The notes: generated by a model not told the origin, from the letters alone. Shown: positions 37,401 through 53,760, numbered from the stretch's first letter. The stretch is 64,000 bases of DNA from Argentina anserina (GCF_933775445.1 NC_065874.1:31814501-31878500); one strand, 5' to 3'. Numbers and translations: made by a program.

Positions 37401-39467
37401 TAGTTATCATATTAGGGGGATGGGTTATATAAGAATACCTATTCATATTATTGTTCTGTCAATCAAACAACCCAGTGGGAAACTGGGAATATTTGCTTCT
37501 GTTCCTTGTGCATTCCAGTGAGAACAACACTAACTTTATGATATGAGATAGTATCTGTTCAGTCTGCCTTATAGGTTGACTTTCTTGTTTTTTTTTTTAG
37601 AAATTTACCGGCAGAAGCTTCAGCTGTGTGTTGCTGATGGAGAGATTAATGAGGAGGATGTTGCTGCCTTGTTAAGGCTGCGTGTCTTGCTATGTATACC
37701 TCAGCAAACTATTGAAGCTGCCCAATTAGAGATTTGTGGCAGTTTGTTTGAAAAGGTAATTGAAATCTTTCCAATAATTTCTCTACGATCAAGTGTTCTT
37801 TTCGGGGATCCATTATAGTTTCATGCTTTACAACGCAAAGAAGAAAAAATCATGTTTGATTTGTTGAGCGTGAAACAATTTGTTCTAACCTTGAAATCTT
37901 ACTATATATGACATTTCTGGTGGGTTTTGCTCAGGTTGTCAAGGATGCAATTGCATCTGGTGTTGATGGATATGATGCTGATGTGAAGTTAGCTGTCAGA
38001 AAGGCAGCCCACGGCTTGCGATTGAGTAGGGAGGCAGCCATGTCTATTGCAAGCAAGGCTGTGAGTGTCGTTTTGATTTCTTCTATGTATTGTTATCTTT
38101 TATGATAAGTTAGTATTTGGATCTAACCTGTTTCCCTTTTCTTTTATTATACTGCTTTCTATGCAGGTCCGAAAGATTTTTATTAACTATGTAAAACGAG
38201 CACGGTCAGCTGGAAACCGTACCGAGACTGCAAAAGAACTTAAAAAGCTGATAGCTTTCAACACTTTGGTTGTGACTGAATTAGTTGCAGACATAAAAGG
38301 GGAATCATCCGATACATTGACAGATGAGCCAACAAAAGTGGAAGAAGAAAAAGTAGAAGAAAAGGTCCCGGAGGATGATGAATGGGAATCTATACAGACA
38401 CTTCGAAAAATAAGACCTGACAAGGAACTTGCAGCAAAGTTGGGGAAGCCTGGTCAGACTGAGATTACTCTGAAAGATGACCTGGAGGAAAGAGAGAGGA
38501 AGGACCTGTACAAAACATACTTGCTCTTTTGTATTACTGGAGAAGTGAAAAAGATTCCGTTTGGTGCTCAGATTACTACAAAGAAGGATGATTCAGAGTA
38601 TCTGCTATTAAATCAGCTTGGGACAATCTTGGGTTTGAGCTCTACAGAGGTAGTAGAAGTACACAGGAGCCTGGCCGAGCAAGCTTTTAGGCAACAAGCA
38701 GAGGTGATCTTAGCGGACGGGCAATTGACAAAGGCAAGGTTAGAGCAACTTGAAGAGTTGCAGAAGCAAGTAGGGTTGCCTCCACAATATGTCCAAAAGA
38801 TAATAAAGAGTATAACAACTACGAAAATGGCATCTGCTATTGAAACAGCAATTGGCCAGGGGAGGCTCAATATTCAGCAGATAAGAGAACTAAAACAATC
38901 AAGTGTTGATTTAGAAAACATGATTTCTGAGACCTTGAGAGAGAGCCTGTTCAAAAAAACTGTTGATGAGATATTTTCGTCAGGCACTGGAGAGTTTGAT
39001 GAGGAGGAAGTCTATGAGAAAATCCCAGCAGATCTCCACATTAATGTTAAGAAGGCAAGAGTTGTTGTTTTGGAGCTTGCAAAGAGCAGATTATCTAATT
39101 CATTGATTCAGGCTGTTTCACTTTTGCGGCAGAGAAATCATCGAGGAGTGGTATGGCCACTATTATTGTTGTTTTGAGTTCTTATTTGTTTTTCAAGGTC
39201 AAAGATCAAATGCTTATTCTGGTGTTGCAGGTTTCATCTCTTAATGACATGTTGGCTTGTGACAAAGCGGTGCCTGCCAAGCCACTTTCATGGGATGTTC
39301 CAGAGGAGCTGGCCGATCTGTTTGCCATATACCTGAGGAATGACCCAGCACCTGAGAAATCGTCACGCTTGCAGTACCTGCTGGGCATTGATGATTCCAT
39401 GGCAGATTCCCTTATTGGAGACGACAGATTGTCACCTGCTGGTGCAGAGGAAAAGTTTGTATTCTGA
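34472..39467 (+). CDS. TIC110: TIC110, inner-envelope plastid protein import component
   Basis: Fourteen exons: 34472-34989, 35094-35277, 35364-35432, 35535-35633, 35731-35797, 36119-36183, 36268-36362, 36630-36757, 36837-36931, 37034-37250, 37601-37755, 37935-38060, 38167-39150 and 39231-39467. All are GT-AG and frame-consistent. They total 1012 aa, close to Arabidopsis TIC110 (about 1016 aa, recalled). The N-terminal Ser/Arg/Thr-rich 70 residues look like a transit peptide. Two hydrophobic segments follow (LRLVTSVIVFAGAVAAGYGI and ALGGAVVFGAAGGAAVYAL, about residues 90-140), anchoring it in the inner envelope. The rest is a long helical region that in the family forms a stromal scaffold for Hsp93, Cpn60 and incoming preproteins. 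Acidic linker EEEKVEEKVPEDDEWES is near residue 670. The gene appears intact. Confidence 0.95.
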
Positions 39468-40383
39468 ATGTCAATCTAGGCGCACACACATGGGAATAGG
39501 CCTTTGATTGGCTCATTTTTGTCCACAACCTTGTTTCTTTAGGAAAAGTTTATACTGTGGTCAGTGTAGTCAAGTTGTGAAATCAAAACCAGAAACTTTT
39601 ATATCCGGTTTAGGTGAAAAAATAAGATTTGTTGTATTTTAAATTGATATCTTGTCATGGGAAGAAATTTATCGGCTTAGCAGGAAGGACTGATATCAGA
39701 GTTTCACAGAAGCTCATTTCTGGTTTTAAGTCATGTCTACTAAGCGGTTAGAAGATTGGTTTTGTTTATGCACAAGTGAAGTGAAAGTTAAGTTTATAAA
39801 GTCATAATTGAAGTTGATATTTCCTCAAATGTAATACTTTTGATCTGAAATGGAGTTTTGGCCTGGCAATGTTCAAAGAGGGAAAGCGAAAAGTTTGAAT
39901 TTGTGGATCCAGAAAGCCACCAATTTCGTTACATCAGTTCATAAGTAATGATCTGTTTATTTCCTATTGGCCCTTCTGAAGCTCTGTATAGACTTGTGAC
40001 TATAAGCTGTTGGAAGATTCTGAAGTTTGGGGCAATTGCATAACATGCCTTCATCCATGTCCCTGCAGAATTAGTAAGAAACAATTGCAAGTGGTATCAA
40101 CCAATTGTTGGATTGACTAAACTAGATTCCAAATGACAATATGTTCACACAACTCAGAGAGACATGCCTCGCATTACAAATTGACAGTGATATACAGATT
40201 ACCATATTCAACATAAGTGGAGTTTGGGTTGAAAGAGGGTTACATATATAGAATAACGAGTAGTGTCAGTTTTGATCTTTACTGGTGAGATTACAATTGA
40301 ACTCAGACAACTTTGGTAGGTTTGGATAAAGTAGTAGGAACTTTGACTAGGGAGATGCAGTTAATAGTCCACTAGAGCTATCC
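39468..40383. other. Intergenic: TIC110 3' UTR and peroxidase promoter
   Basis: No gene signal. AT-rich, ending in a TATA-like TATTTATAA at 40386-40394 upstream of the first peroxidase. Confidence 0.5.
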
Positions 40384-40452
40384 TCTATTTATAAAGCCTT
40401 GGAGAACAAGGAAGGGGAGATAATTGGTACTGTCCACTATTATTTTGGAATT

Positions 40453-42079
<1,627 letters not shown>

Positions 42080-42397
42080 ACTAGCAGCTCTACATGGGAA
42101 ATGCTTTCTAGTTCAATAAATTCAAGTGACTCATACGATAGTAATCTTTGTTTCTACTCATTTTACTGAAGTGAAAAACTATAATATTTATGTTGTACTT
42201 GTATACCGATTTCAGAGCTCAAAAGTCGAAATAAGAAATACGTGCAATACATCATTGATGTAATGCAGTAAATCATTACTATAATTAATATATGCTTTTG
42301 AAAGATCTGACCTTGATGACAAGAAATGGAATCAAAGAGCAGACATTTAAAGAAGCACCTCAGAATTGCCTCCACCAGCAATATGATTTTAGCAGCA
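42080..42397. other. Peroxidase 3' flank
   Basis: 3' UTR with TTCAATAAATTC near 42112, then AT-rich sequence with no gene. Confidence 0.5.
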
Positions 42398-42405
42398 GTT
42401 AGAAG

Positions 42406-43377
42406 CAATGTTTTCAAAGGCAAAAACGAAGGCGATGGCGATCAGGTCGAGCCTCGCGAGGCGAGAGTATCGGCACGCTAAGGTGACTTAAGGCGACCGC
42501 ATTTCCAACAATACTTATTTTAATTATATATATACAAATTATTCTAAAACCAAATTAGATGTTTATAAATCCAATATTTCTTTTGTTGCAAATTTACATA
42601 ACCATTTACTTATAGAAAAGAAAAATATTGTAAGATTTTTTGGAATACTGAGAAGATATTGTGAGATAAAAAGAAGAATGAGAATGTGAGAAGAAAAATA
42701 AAAAGAAAAGATTGAGAGAGAACGACAAAAGAAACAAGAAAAATAATGAAAAAAGAAAAGAAGAAAGGTGGGGTTGGTGTGGGATTCGAACTGGCATGAG
42801 CCCAGTATTACTCATGCTACTAAGCCAACTGAACAACTTTACTACATATGCATTTTGTAATATAGAAGTATAAATAACAAGCTGTTTTTCGGGTAGTCTA
42901 TAGCCAGACCAGCCCGCCCTTGGCTTTGTTCTACGATCAGATCAAGTCGAAGCTCCAACTGGAATTCAACAAGAACCAGCTCGTGGAGAAGCTCCGGTGC
43001 CTGAAGAAGAAGTACCGGAATGTCCTCAACAAAATCGCCGCCGGAAAAGAGGTCAGCTTCAAGAGCCCTCGCGATCAGGCCACGTTTGAGATCTCAAGGA
43101 AGATATGGAGCAACAACGGCCGTATCGCCGCCGACAACAACCCGCTGGACGACGAAGACCCCAACCCTGATCAAGACCGAAGATGCCGGATTCCAAAAAT
43201 CCACGCCGACATCACGCAACCCGCCTTCCTTCTCGTATCAAGCCCCGCCTTCGTTTTTCCGTCGCCTCACACTCCCGGAGCGTCGCCTTTCCAGCGGCTC
43301 GTCTAAGTTTGAGCATGCGAGGCGTTTACCCTTCGCCCTGCACCAAGACACGCCTCGGTATCGCCTTTGAAAACATT
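42406..43377. mobile_element. hAT-like non-autonomous element carrying a captured gene fragment
   Basis: The 8 bp duplication GTTAGAAG is at 42398-42405 and 43378-43385. Terminal inverted repeats share AATGTTTTCAAAGGC (42407-42421, and inverted at 43363-43377). Subterminal GGCGA, CGAGGCG and GCCTCG motifs cluster at both ends (42430-42500 and 43315-43365), as in Ac/hAT elements. 972 bp; no transposase. The interior includes a tRNA-like stretch on the minus strand (about 42840-42778) and a GeBP/DUF573 coding fragment (42905-43250). Confidence 0.8.
42905..43250 (+). pseudogene. GeBP/STOREKEEPER-like (DUF573) exon fragment inside the hAT element
   Basis: The open frame reads ALFYDQIKSKLQLEFNKNQL, then VEKLRCLKKKYRNVLNKI and DQATFEISRKIWS. 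This is the DNA-binding DUF573 domain of plant GLABROUS1-enhancer-binding-protein/STOREKEEPER factors. There is no ATG start, no upstream domain part, and the frame runs into element sequence after about DEDPNPDQD. GC content is clearly higher than its surroundings. This looks like one exon captured by the transposon, not a standing gene. The frame is still open, so capture may be recent or it may be chance. Confidence 0.75.
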
Positions 43378-43385
43378 GTTAGAAG

Positions 43386-44471
43386 TGACAATGTGACTTT
43401 TTTTTTTGAAAGGGACAATGTGACATTTAAGGTTGCGGTAAAGCATACCTGCAAATCACAACTCAACCAAAAGATTCAATCCCACACGCATGATCAGAGA
43501 CAAATTTTTTTTTTCTCTATTTCTTTCATCTGCAATATTGGAGAATTTTAAAGGACAAAGGAACTTTGTTCTTAATCTTCCTCTAACTCAAAAACATTTG
43601 TTTCAAATGGGTGTGAAGTTCGAGTTTAAAAGAAGATATATAGATAATAAGGTTCCTGCAGATTTTGAACCAACAATCCACTGTCAGTGTTTTATTAGCA
43701 AACTTTTTATGCAGGTCAAAGACTCAAAGGCCTCTGTTCTGTTGCAAAAAAACGAAGATCAGCAGCCGGCCAATATACATTGAAAGAAGTCAAAGTCAAA
43801 CATTTTATATAATGCTGTTCTCTAATTTTGATTAGATTAGGATATACGACATTACTGAAATATCGTTGAACCGTTCACTCAAATGTCGCTGTGTAGATCA
43901 GACATTTTATTTTGGAGTTAAAGGGTTATTAATGTTCTGGAGTAATTATTATGTGTACCCGGAACACCACGTGACACTGTCATGTGGTGTGTCCAACCAA
44001 TCATATTATTTCATGGTGGGAAACATGCACGCGCTAAAAAAAAGTAAAAAATATTTAAATATGAGTAACTAATTAAAAACAAATATAATAAAAAATTAAT
44101 CAATAACATTAAAGGGTACGCCACATAGACTATGTACGAGTATATATAATAATTTCTCAATTTTCTGAATGCACTAGTCTTGATTGATTTTGTATATGTC
44201 CAATCAGAAAAAATATTCACATCATCATGTTGAGGAAAATATTAGGATTTGAGGATGAAGTTCAACTATTGATGATTATAAGTCAGTTTGGTTATGATAA
44301 CATGTACTTTGATAATATGTTTTATTCATTACACTTGTAAATGAACTCACAATCTAGAAATCCATGGGATCATATAGCTTATTTAGAAGATACATATGCT
44401 AAATACTTCAGTCTCCAGTACGTACGCGTGTATATCCAAGCTTATAGGACTTCGATACATATCTATCTGAG
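43386..44471. other. Intergenic, AT-rich
   Basis: No supported gene. Short frames on both strands have no recognisable domain. Confidence 0.45.
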
Positions 44472-46881
<2,410 letters not shown>

Positions 46882-48467
46882 AGTTGGTGTTAACTAGATA
46901 CTTGAGATATAATTAACCAACTCTGAAGTGCATAAAAGATGGAGAAGTGTGTGTTCATATATAGTGGTCAGGTGATCATACAATAGTGTTATATATCTTC
47001 CCCATGCCATGTTTACATCAACACATTCATATTAATATTTTCATGTATCCGATTTCAATGGTAGATTAATTCAGAGTTTCATGCATTGTTTAATTAATAA
47101 TCAACAGAGTTTTTTTTTTGAAGAGAGAATTCATTCATATAATAGCGCTGGTAATTCGTTGATTCAATTATTTGTACAAGGTTGCACTGCAGAGATCGTG
47201 GACTTCCTCTAACCTCTTCATCAACACACGCATATAGATATACTCGAGTAAACTTAACAAGCAAGAAAAACCAACGCTGCTAATTAAAAACATATCCGCA
47301 AGAAGAAGGGGAGCCACGTACTAACCCAAATTAAAATCCAAAAGTATCATTACAATGGCTAACTTGCATGCAAGAATTTCATGGGCTTGTAGCTTCATGA
47401 ATATACAGAAAAGAAAAAACTTTCGCGACATACAAGAAAATATAGGGACGTTCATCAGTTTAGCTAGGCATTTAGCATACGCTTTTAGCCTAGGGCGTAT
47501 TATATTTGGATTGCATTTTAAATTAAAATCACCGAAACTCTTTAGCTCCATCTCACAGTGCGCTAGACAAGTCAGCTGAAACAACACATAGTACGTCTCC
47601 AAGAATATACATAATGAAGTTTGATGATTATAGTTGTATATCAATTCTAGATATTGTATGTTTACTGCTTATATGCATGGGTTCCTGCTCAACTGTACTA
47701 TCCAAAATATTTTCTTCAACTTAATTTGCAGAATTGTCATTCTAGCTTTGACATCTTTAATTTGTTTAAATTAAAACATCTATATGGTTATCAGGTTGAT
47801 TTTCTTCGATTTTCTTGACTTCGATTTTCTTCTTCAATTATTTTTTGTCATTACTAATTGATTTTGTACGTGAAAGCCCAAAACTCCTATATAGTGGGTT
47901 ATCAGGTTCACGATTTGCGAATGCATGCCTTCCGGTCACAAGGACGCTGCATATTGATGCATGGCTTAGAAGTTTACTTCTCTCCCATGAGAGAAGGACC
48001 TTACAATCAATCAAATAAGTTACAAGGATTGTGAGCTGTTCATCCATTAACAATTTGTTTCTCATCATTTAGTTATTCCTCCATGATTAGTGTGGTCTGT
48101 AACTAGGAAACGTTTAGATAAATTCATTCTAGCACGTACTTGGAATAATATGGGGTATCCTACAATGTTGCCCCTTATTTTTGACACACCCCAAATAGAA
48201 GGAGCAATTATAAAGATCCTTGTTGTATAGTAGGACTCGTTAGTTCCTACCTGAAAGTATGTTAATTTATATGTTTGATAATTAGTACCTAATTAACTAC
48301 CGACCTCCGGCTAGCGACGAGCGAGTCTGGGATACATACAACGTAAACGCACTGGTATAAAGTACGTATAAACTCAATTGACTTTAGTATTAGTTATGCC
48401 ATTGTTTCAATATCCCCCAGAAGTCAATATAATCAGGATTCCATTTTCGCCGTCTCTTGTTTAACTC
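46882..48467. other. Intergenic
   Basis: AT-rich sequence with no supported gene. A short block at about 47870-48030 has more balanced composition but no recognisable product. Confidence 0.45.
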
Positions 48468-49980
48468 GGAGAATTCAACAAACGGTATTTCAACTATTAG
48501 TAATCTAATTTTTAGTATCTCACATTTTGAAAATTATCGCGTTAGCACCTCAAGTTTTTATTTCAGCCTAATTTTAGCTTCTTCCATCAATTAACATCAT
48601 TTGTGGCTTTATTTCCCACCAATTTTTAAGGGCATTTTCATGACTTCATTATTTTTCGATTTCATCTTTCATTTTCCTCCAATTTTAACTTCTATTAAAA
48701 AAAACTAAGTTAATTAATTCACATAATTTCATTATAAAATTAATAATCATTCTTTATTTACCACAACTATTACAAACAAGCTAAAGTTCACAATTACAAA
48801 ATAAACCAACATATATTTCATGTTGTATATGTCCATCAACCAACAACCATATTGTTATAATAATATGCTCCAAAACTCTATCATAAATTCATAGGCATTT
48901 AAATGTTTCAAAAACAAAAGAAAATGCTTATATAACAATTGGTTAATTTAAATAGTATAAAATGTTGGCTATAAACTAAGTGAATTAGTGGAAAATAAAA
49001 TGACGAAAATGCCTTTAAAAATTAGTAGGAAATAAAGTTACATGTGAGGTGAAAGTGACTGGCTGTGATGGACAATGATATATTAGTTTTGGCACTAGGT
49101 TTATATAGAATTTTAAGTGAAGTTAGATTGTATTATTCCTCAGAACAATTAAAGATGTATTTGGCAATGACATAGTATTGCTTTTGGCCTACAATTTCAT
49201 GAATGAGAAAATTATATTATGGATTTCCAGAATTTGTTAGATTATTTAATTTTTGGATTTCAAATTTGTTTATTACATAAAATATACTTAACGATGGCAA
49301 ATATTCCATCGCGTTGTATGTAAATGTGCCACGACACAATTCCTATTTGCAACGGCACATTTTCCGTCTTAAGACTTGCGACGACAAGGCTTTCCTGTCA
49401 CCAATTATTTTAGTGATGGCGAAAAACCGTGGCATCTAGTAATTGCGTTGCCTATTTTAGCGACGGTTGATTTGTCGACGCAAAGCCGTCGCCGTTGGTC
49501 TTTTGCAATGACAAATTGACTTTTGATGACGGTCGCTCGCCGTGGCAATCTGAATTATTTTTTTGTAGTATTAATTTACGGAAAGAACTAAAATTAAACT
49601 GAAATAAAAACTTGAGGTACCAATGCGATAGTTTTCAAATGTGAGGTACTAAAAGTTAGAATAACTAATAGTTGAGAAACTGTTTGTTGAATTTGCCCAC
49701 TTATTAAATTTATAATGAAATGATGTGAATTAATTAACTTAGTTTTAAAAAAAATAGAAGTTGAAATTGGAGGAAAAGGAAAGATGAAATCGAAAAATAA
49801 TAAAGTCACGAAAATGCCCTTAAAAATTGGTGGGAAATGAAGCCACAACCGATGTTAATTGATGAAATTAACTAAAATTAAGCTGAAATAGAAACTTGAG
49901 TTACAAATACGATAGATTTCAAATGTGAGTACTAAAAGTTAGAATGACCAATAATTGAGATATCATTTGTTGAATTCTCC
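48468..49980. mobile_element. Long-TIR non-autonomous DNA element with nested insert
   Basis: The left end is GGAGAATTCAACAAACGGT, and the right end inverted is GGAGAATTCAACAAATGAT. The arms align for about 250 bp (ACTCAAGTTT and TTTCAGC blocks; GGGCATTTTC inward). A third copy of the terminal part, in right-arm orientation, lies at about 49585-49695. Between them at about 49270-49572 is a block of ACGGCA/GCGACG-type repeats ending TTTTTTTGTAGTA, resembling a CACTA terminal region. No clear target duplication: flanks GTTTAACTC and CCGTTTAAA only partly agree. Mutator-like is possible, unproven. Confidence 0.6.
49275..49572. mobile_element. CACTA-like terminal fragment
   Basis: Repeated short inverted motifs (GACGGCA-, CCGTCGC-, TGGCGAA- and ACGGTTGATTTGTCG-type) and an end TTTTTTTGTAGTA. 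CACTA elements end in CACTA/TAGTG with such subterminal repeats. Only one end is seen and the last base departs from TAGTG, so this is a degraded remnant. Confidence 0.45.
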
Positions 49981-50231
49981 CCGTTTAAATTATTGCAGTA
50001 TGCAATAATACAAGCATCCCAGCTCTGCCTACACTGTTTAAATTAGAGCTATCGATCAATGGATCCAACAACTGAATTCGTTAAATTATCTGCTACCGCG
50101 TTCATCTCTCTACGGTCTACATATGTAATGATTTGGCAATTTACTTGGAAAATTTCAACATTGACTTTGCAAATTTAATCATCTTAATTCACCGACAAAT
50201 GCACGCACGTCTGTAGGTTGATTGCTATCTA

Positions 50232-50233
<2 letters not shown>

Positions 50234-50274
<41 letters not shown>
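50234..50274. repeat. (TA)n microsatellite
   Basis: About 20 TA units, uninterrupted. Confidence 0.95.
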
Positions 50275-50278
<4 letters not shown>

Positions 50279-51001
50279 AAGATTTGTCTAATATTACCTA
50301 CTCCTCTTTCAAAATCAACGGGTACGGGATAATTAATAGTTTTTGTAATCAATCAAGCAGTTGGCACATAAAACTAGCTGATTAATTTGGAATGGTACAA
50401 CTAATTAACAAGTTAACCAAATCTAATTTTAAATTGGGTGGATCTGCAAAATTATCTGTTTATTACTATAACAAACTGTTTCTTGAAGCACTTCCCACCA
50501 TGAGCCATTTGACAATAAGAATTGTTTCCCGTGCCATTTTTCGTGAATCTTAGATGTTTTGTCAATGAACTTGTAATTAATAATGAAAAATATTTATCTA
50601 TTAATATTTATCCATTAAGTAGTGCAGCCATACATGTATCATAAGTTCATAACACAAATAAGTCAATTCATCTTTAAAAACGGAGAACGTGCCCCACGCG
50701 CTAGGTTTTGGAGAAATGTTTATCGTCGTTGTTTGTGTCTTTCATCCGGCCTGCGCCAGCGCTGGTTTCTGGCCTCACTGGCGTGTGGTTTGTGCAGTCG
50801 GACGGGACGGTCTTGTACTCCTGTTTCATGATCGGAGATTCCGGTGGAGTGGATCTGGGATTAGGCCAAAAATTATAGCGGTGTTTGCAAGGATGGGCGA
50901 GTGTGGTGGCGGAGATGGTCAGGCCTTGCGACGGCGGTTGTAGTTCTTGTCCCTGTAGCGGTGGGAAGGGAGATTGGAGATGGATCTGGGAAGAGGGACT
51001 T
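50275..51001. other. Intergenic; GC-richer flank left of LTR copy 2
   Basis: From about 50690 to 51001 the sequence is G-rich and resembles retroelement leader or untranslated sequence. No domain is recognised in its frames. Confidence 0.4.
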
Positions 51002-51360
51002 TGTCACAACCCAGAATTTCAAATGATAAAAATTTGAATTCGAAGTCATGAAAACTCAAAAACAATCTCAAATATATTGAAATCATCTTATCATAACAGT
51101 GTATCAAAGCTGAGTCCACATCATGACTCAGTCAACTGGAATAATACACAACTAATGGAAATGTAAAATTCACTCAATCCTCACCACAAACAGGAGAATG
51201 AAATCTTCGACAATATTTAGCGAAAGCCCTCTAATTATGTTAATCCATAGCTGCATAATTATCTCATACACCATCGAATAGGTGCACCGAGATTGTAAAC
51301 ACAAACCCGGTAAGTTTTGCAGCTTGTATGAGTGAATCAAGAATACAACTCGTATATAAA

Positions 51361-51894
51361 CACAGAAGAAAATACTGAAAACATTTAATTATAAATGTAC
51401 TCATGAGTCATTAGACGGCCCATCTGGTTGTCCAATAATATCTGAAAATATACTTGCTCATGAGAAATCGGGCAAACCCTCTGTTTACCCAAATACATTT
51501 ATAATACGTGTACTCATGAGCGCTGGTACTCATTTGTTACCCCTCATGTAGTACGCCACCAGACATTGGCCAACCACTTGCTACCCAATATCCAAAAATA
51601 TGGGTACTCATAAGCCGGTAACCCATCTGTTACCCACAGAAGAAAATACTGAAAACATTTAATTATAAATGTACTCATACTCATGAGTCATTGGATGGCC
51701 CATCTAGTTGTTTAATAGTATCTGAAAATATGCGTGCTCATGAGAAATCGGGCAACCCCTCTGTTTACCCAAATACATTTATAATACGGGTACTCATGAG
51801 CGCTGGTACACCTTTGTTACCCCTCATGTTAGTACGCCGCCCGACATTAGGCAACCACTTGCTACCAAATATCCAAAATATGGGTACTCATAAG
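51361..51894. repeat. Tandem duplication inside LTR copy 2
   Basis: Two diverged copies, 51361-51615 and 51636-51894, each starting ACAGAAGAAAATACTG and ending GGGTACTCATAAGC, with a partial third unit to about 51930. Confidence 0.8.
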
Positions 51895-52490
51895 CGTTGG
51901 TACACCTCTGTTACCCCTCATGTTAGTACCCCTGCAGACAGACTAGAGCTCTAACTGAATCGTAACTGTCGCCCGGCCAAGGCTAGGTTCTGACATGCCA
52001 ACACGTCTGAAACAGGTCCACAGACCACAAAAACGTTTTAACATAACTCAAGTTAAAACCACGTACAAACAACCATCACAAGTTATTGTACAAATCCAAA
52101 AGACATGCTCAAATAAATAAATATCAAAGCTATAATAAACTCATTCACAAATGGAAATTATGACAGTATATAATATAACAAACCATATATATATGTACCT
52201 ATTTTACCAATTATACACATACACAATCCATAAATCATATACATATCATAATTCATTCTTTTTAATTAAGCGTAATTATGAATCACTAAAACCTTTTTAA
52301 AAAAATTTATTAAAATAGTGTTTCACTTACCCATGAACCGTAGACGATCAAGTTCACGTAATTTAAACCAAAACATATTTTTTAAATAATTTTTATAAAC
52401 TAATGATGCAACGACTATGGTGACAACTCAACTAAATTCAATAATTATAATATTACTTCGATCATGATGATCATTGTGAGGTTTACTCAC

Positions 52491-52554
52491 CTTATTTCCT
52501 GCGTGCAACTTCCGCGACACTGAAAGTAGTTTTCTAACTCGTTTCGTCGGTCAC
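52491..52554 (-). other. Putative LTR mini-exon, copy 2
   Basis: On the minus strand, preceded by GGCTATTAG, starts GTGACCGACG, ends GAAATAAG and is followed by GTGAGTAAACC. 64 nt. Edges match the blocks in the other LTR copies. Confidence 0.4.
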
Positions 52555-52659
52555 CTAATAGCCTGATAAAATGCTTAGAAAATGATACGTAAAATATCAG
52601 GTGACGATTTCAGTACAGCTAAATGTTGTTCATACAACATTGTTCACATAACACTTTTC

Positions 52660-52850
52660 ATGTTTTACTGTTTTACTAAACAATGTTCCAATGTATTGTT
52701 TACTAAAACACTGTTCCAATGTACTGTTTACTAAAACACTGTTCCAATGTACTGTTTACTAAAACACTGTTCCAATGTACTGTTTACTAAAACACTGTTC
52801 CAATGTACTGTTTACTAAAACACTATTCCAATGTACTGGTCACTAAAAAC
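52660..52850. repeat. 28 bp tandem array in LTR copy 2
   Basis: About six units of ACTAAAACACTGTTCCAATG plus TACTGTTT, nearly identical to each other. The sequence differs from the arrays in the other LTR copies, but the position and period match. Confidence 0.9.
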
Positions 52851-53760
52851 TGTTCACAGTATTGTTCATTGTTCACTGTTCGCCGTAATTGTTCATGAAT
52901 AATGTTCACAATACTATTCATGCAGCGCTACTGTTCACCGACCGCCACCAATGACCACCAGATTTCATCACCACAATCTAAATGACATTCCTAACAACTT
53001 CCTAGTTCACCACAAAGTCTAATTCTGAGCCTAAACACTTGAATTTAACAAGAATCGAAAAGCCCCAATTTAAAAACCTAGAATTTCTTTTCTTCGATTC
53101 TCCTAGCATACAACGATTGAGGTTAAATCTTTTAGAGGGTTTGTAGTATGGAAGGATACCTTCAAAATTGGACAAGAATCGTACATATTGGTTGCCGGAG
53201 GAGGGAGATCTGACGAGTTGAAGTTCGGCGAAATATGCTTTTTTGGAAGAACTTCCGGGCTTCACCGCTCCTAAACGGCGGCGAGATGGCGGGTGGCGCT
53301 ACCACCAATTGACAGGGGATGCAGCAACTTTTCAAACGTGACCAGTGAGCCACTCTATGGTGGCCGGATGGCGGAGATCCGGCGGCCCAAAGTCGGCTGC
53401 TCGGGAGAAAGAATTTCTGGATTTTTTTCCCTTTTTCTCTTCAATTTCCCTATTTATACTATTTTACAAAAATGTCCAAATACCTTTTGATTCGTAACTT
53501 CTTCATACGAACTCCGATTTAGGCGTGCCACGTGTCCATGAATTCGTATCAACAAGCTCTACGACTTTCATGTAAGAAGTTTTCTAAAAAAACTAATGAG
53601 TCAAAAGTCAACTTTTAGACTCGCCAAATTGAACGTTTCCGACCGATTAATATTTCGAACCCTTTCGTTTTCATCCTCGTCTAATAAAATTGGACAATGA
53701 CCAACTTAATAATATCGTGTAACTCATTGGAAATTTAATACGAATTTTCAGAGTATTACG

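Larger units (their letters stand above)
51002..53760 (-). mobile_element. Reverse-oriented Ty3/gypsy solo LTR (copy 2)
   Basis: Related to the LTR at 14339, read on minus: end GGTTGTGACA at 51002, start about CGTAATACTCTG at 53760 (first base changed from the expected T). Shared blocks are the ACCGGG/GTGCACC region near 51280-51320, TAGAGCTCTAACTG near 51944-51957, the splice-like block at 52491-52554, and a TATA box at 53458-53451. It contains a tandem duplication of about 260 bp (51361-51615 and 51636-51894) and an array of 28 bp units at about 52670-52830. No matching 5 bp duplication: flanks are GACTT and GATGG. It may be a product of recombination between elements. Confidence 0.75.

Noticed and set aside
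40399..40452. N-terminal extension of the first peroxidase (opens with TTG)
   Set aside because: Not an ATG. It would bury the signal peptide, so the ATG at 40453 is used.
42606..42836. Ser/Leu/Phe-rich minus-strand frame
   Set aside because: Low-complexity translation of A/G-rich sequence in the hAT-like element.
42778..42840. tRNA gene
   Set aside because: Box A and B are present but no cloverleaf can be drawn, since T-stem and acceptor do not pair. Reported only as a tRNA-like fragment.
52660..52850. Regular 28 bp repeats that could suggest a CRISPR array
   Set aside because: The units are contiguous with no unique spacers, lie in a plant retrotransposon LTR, and no cas genes exist.
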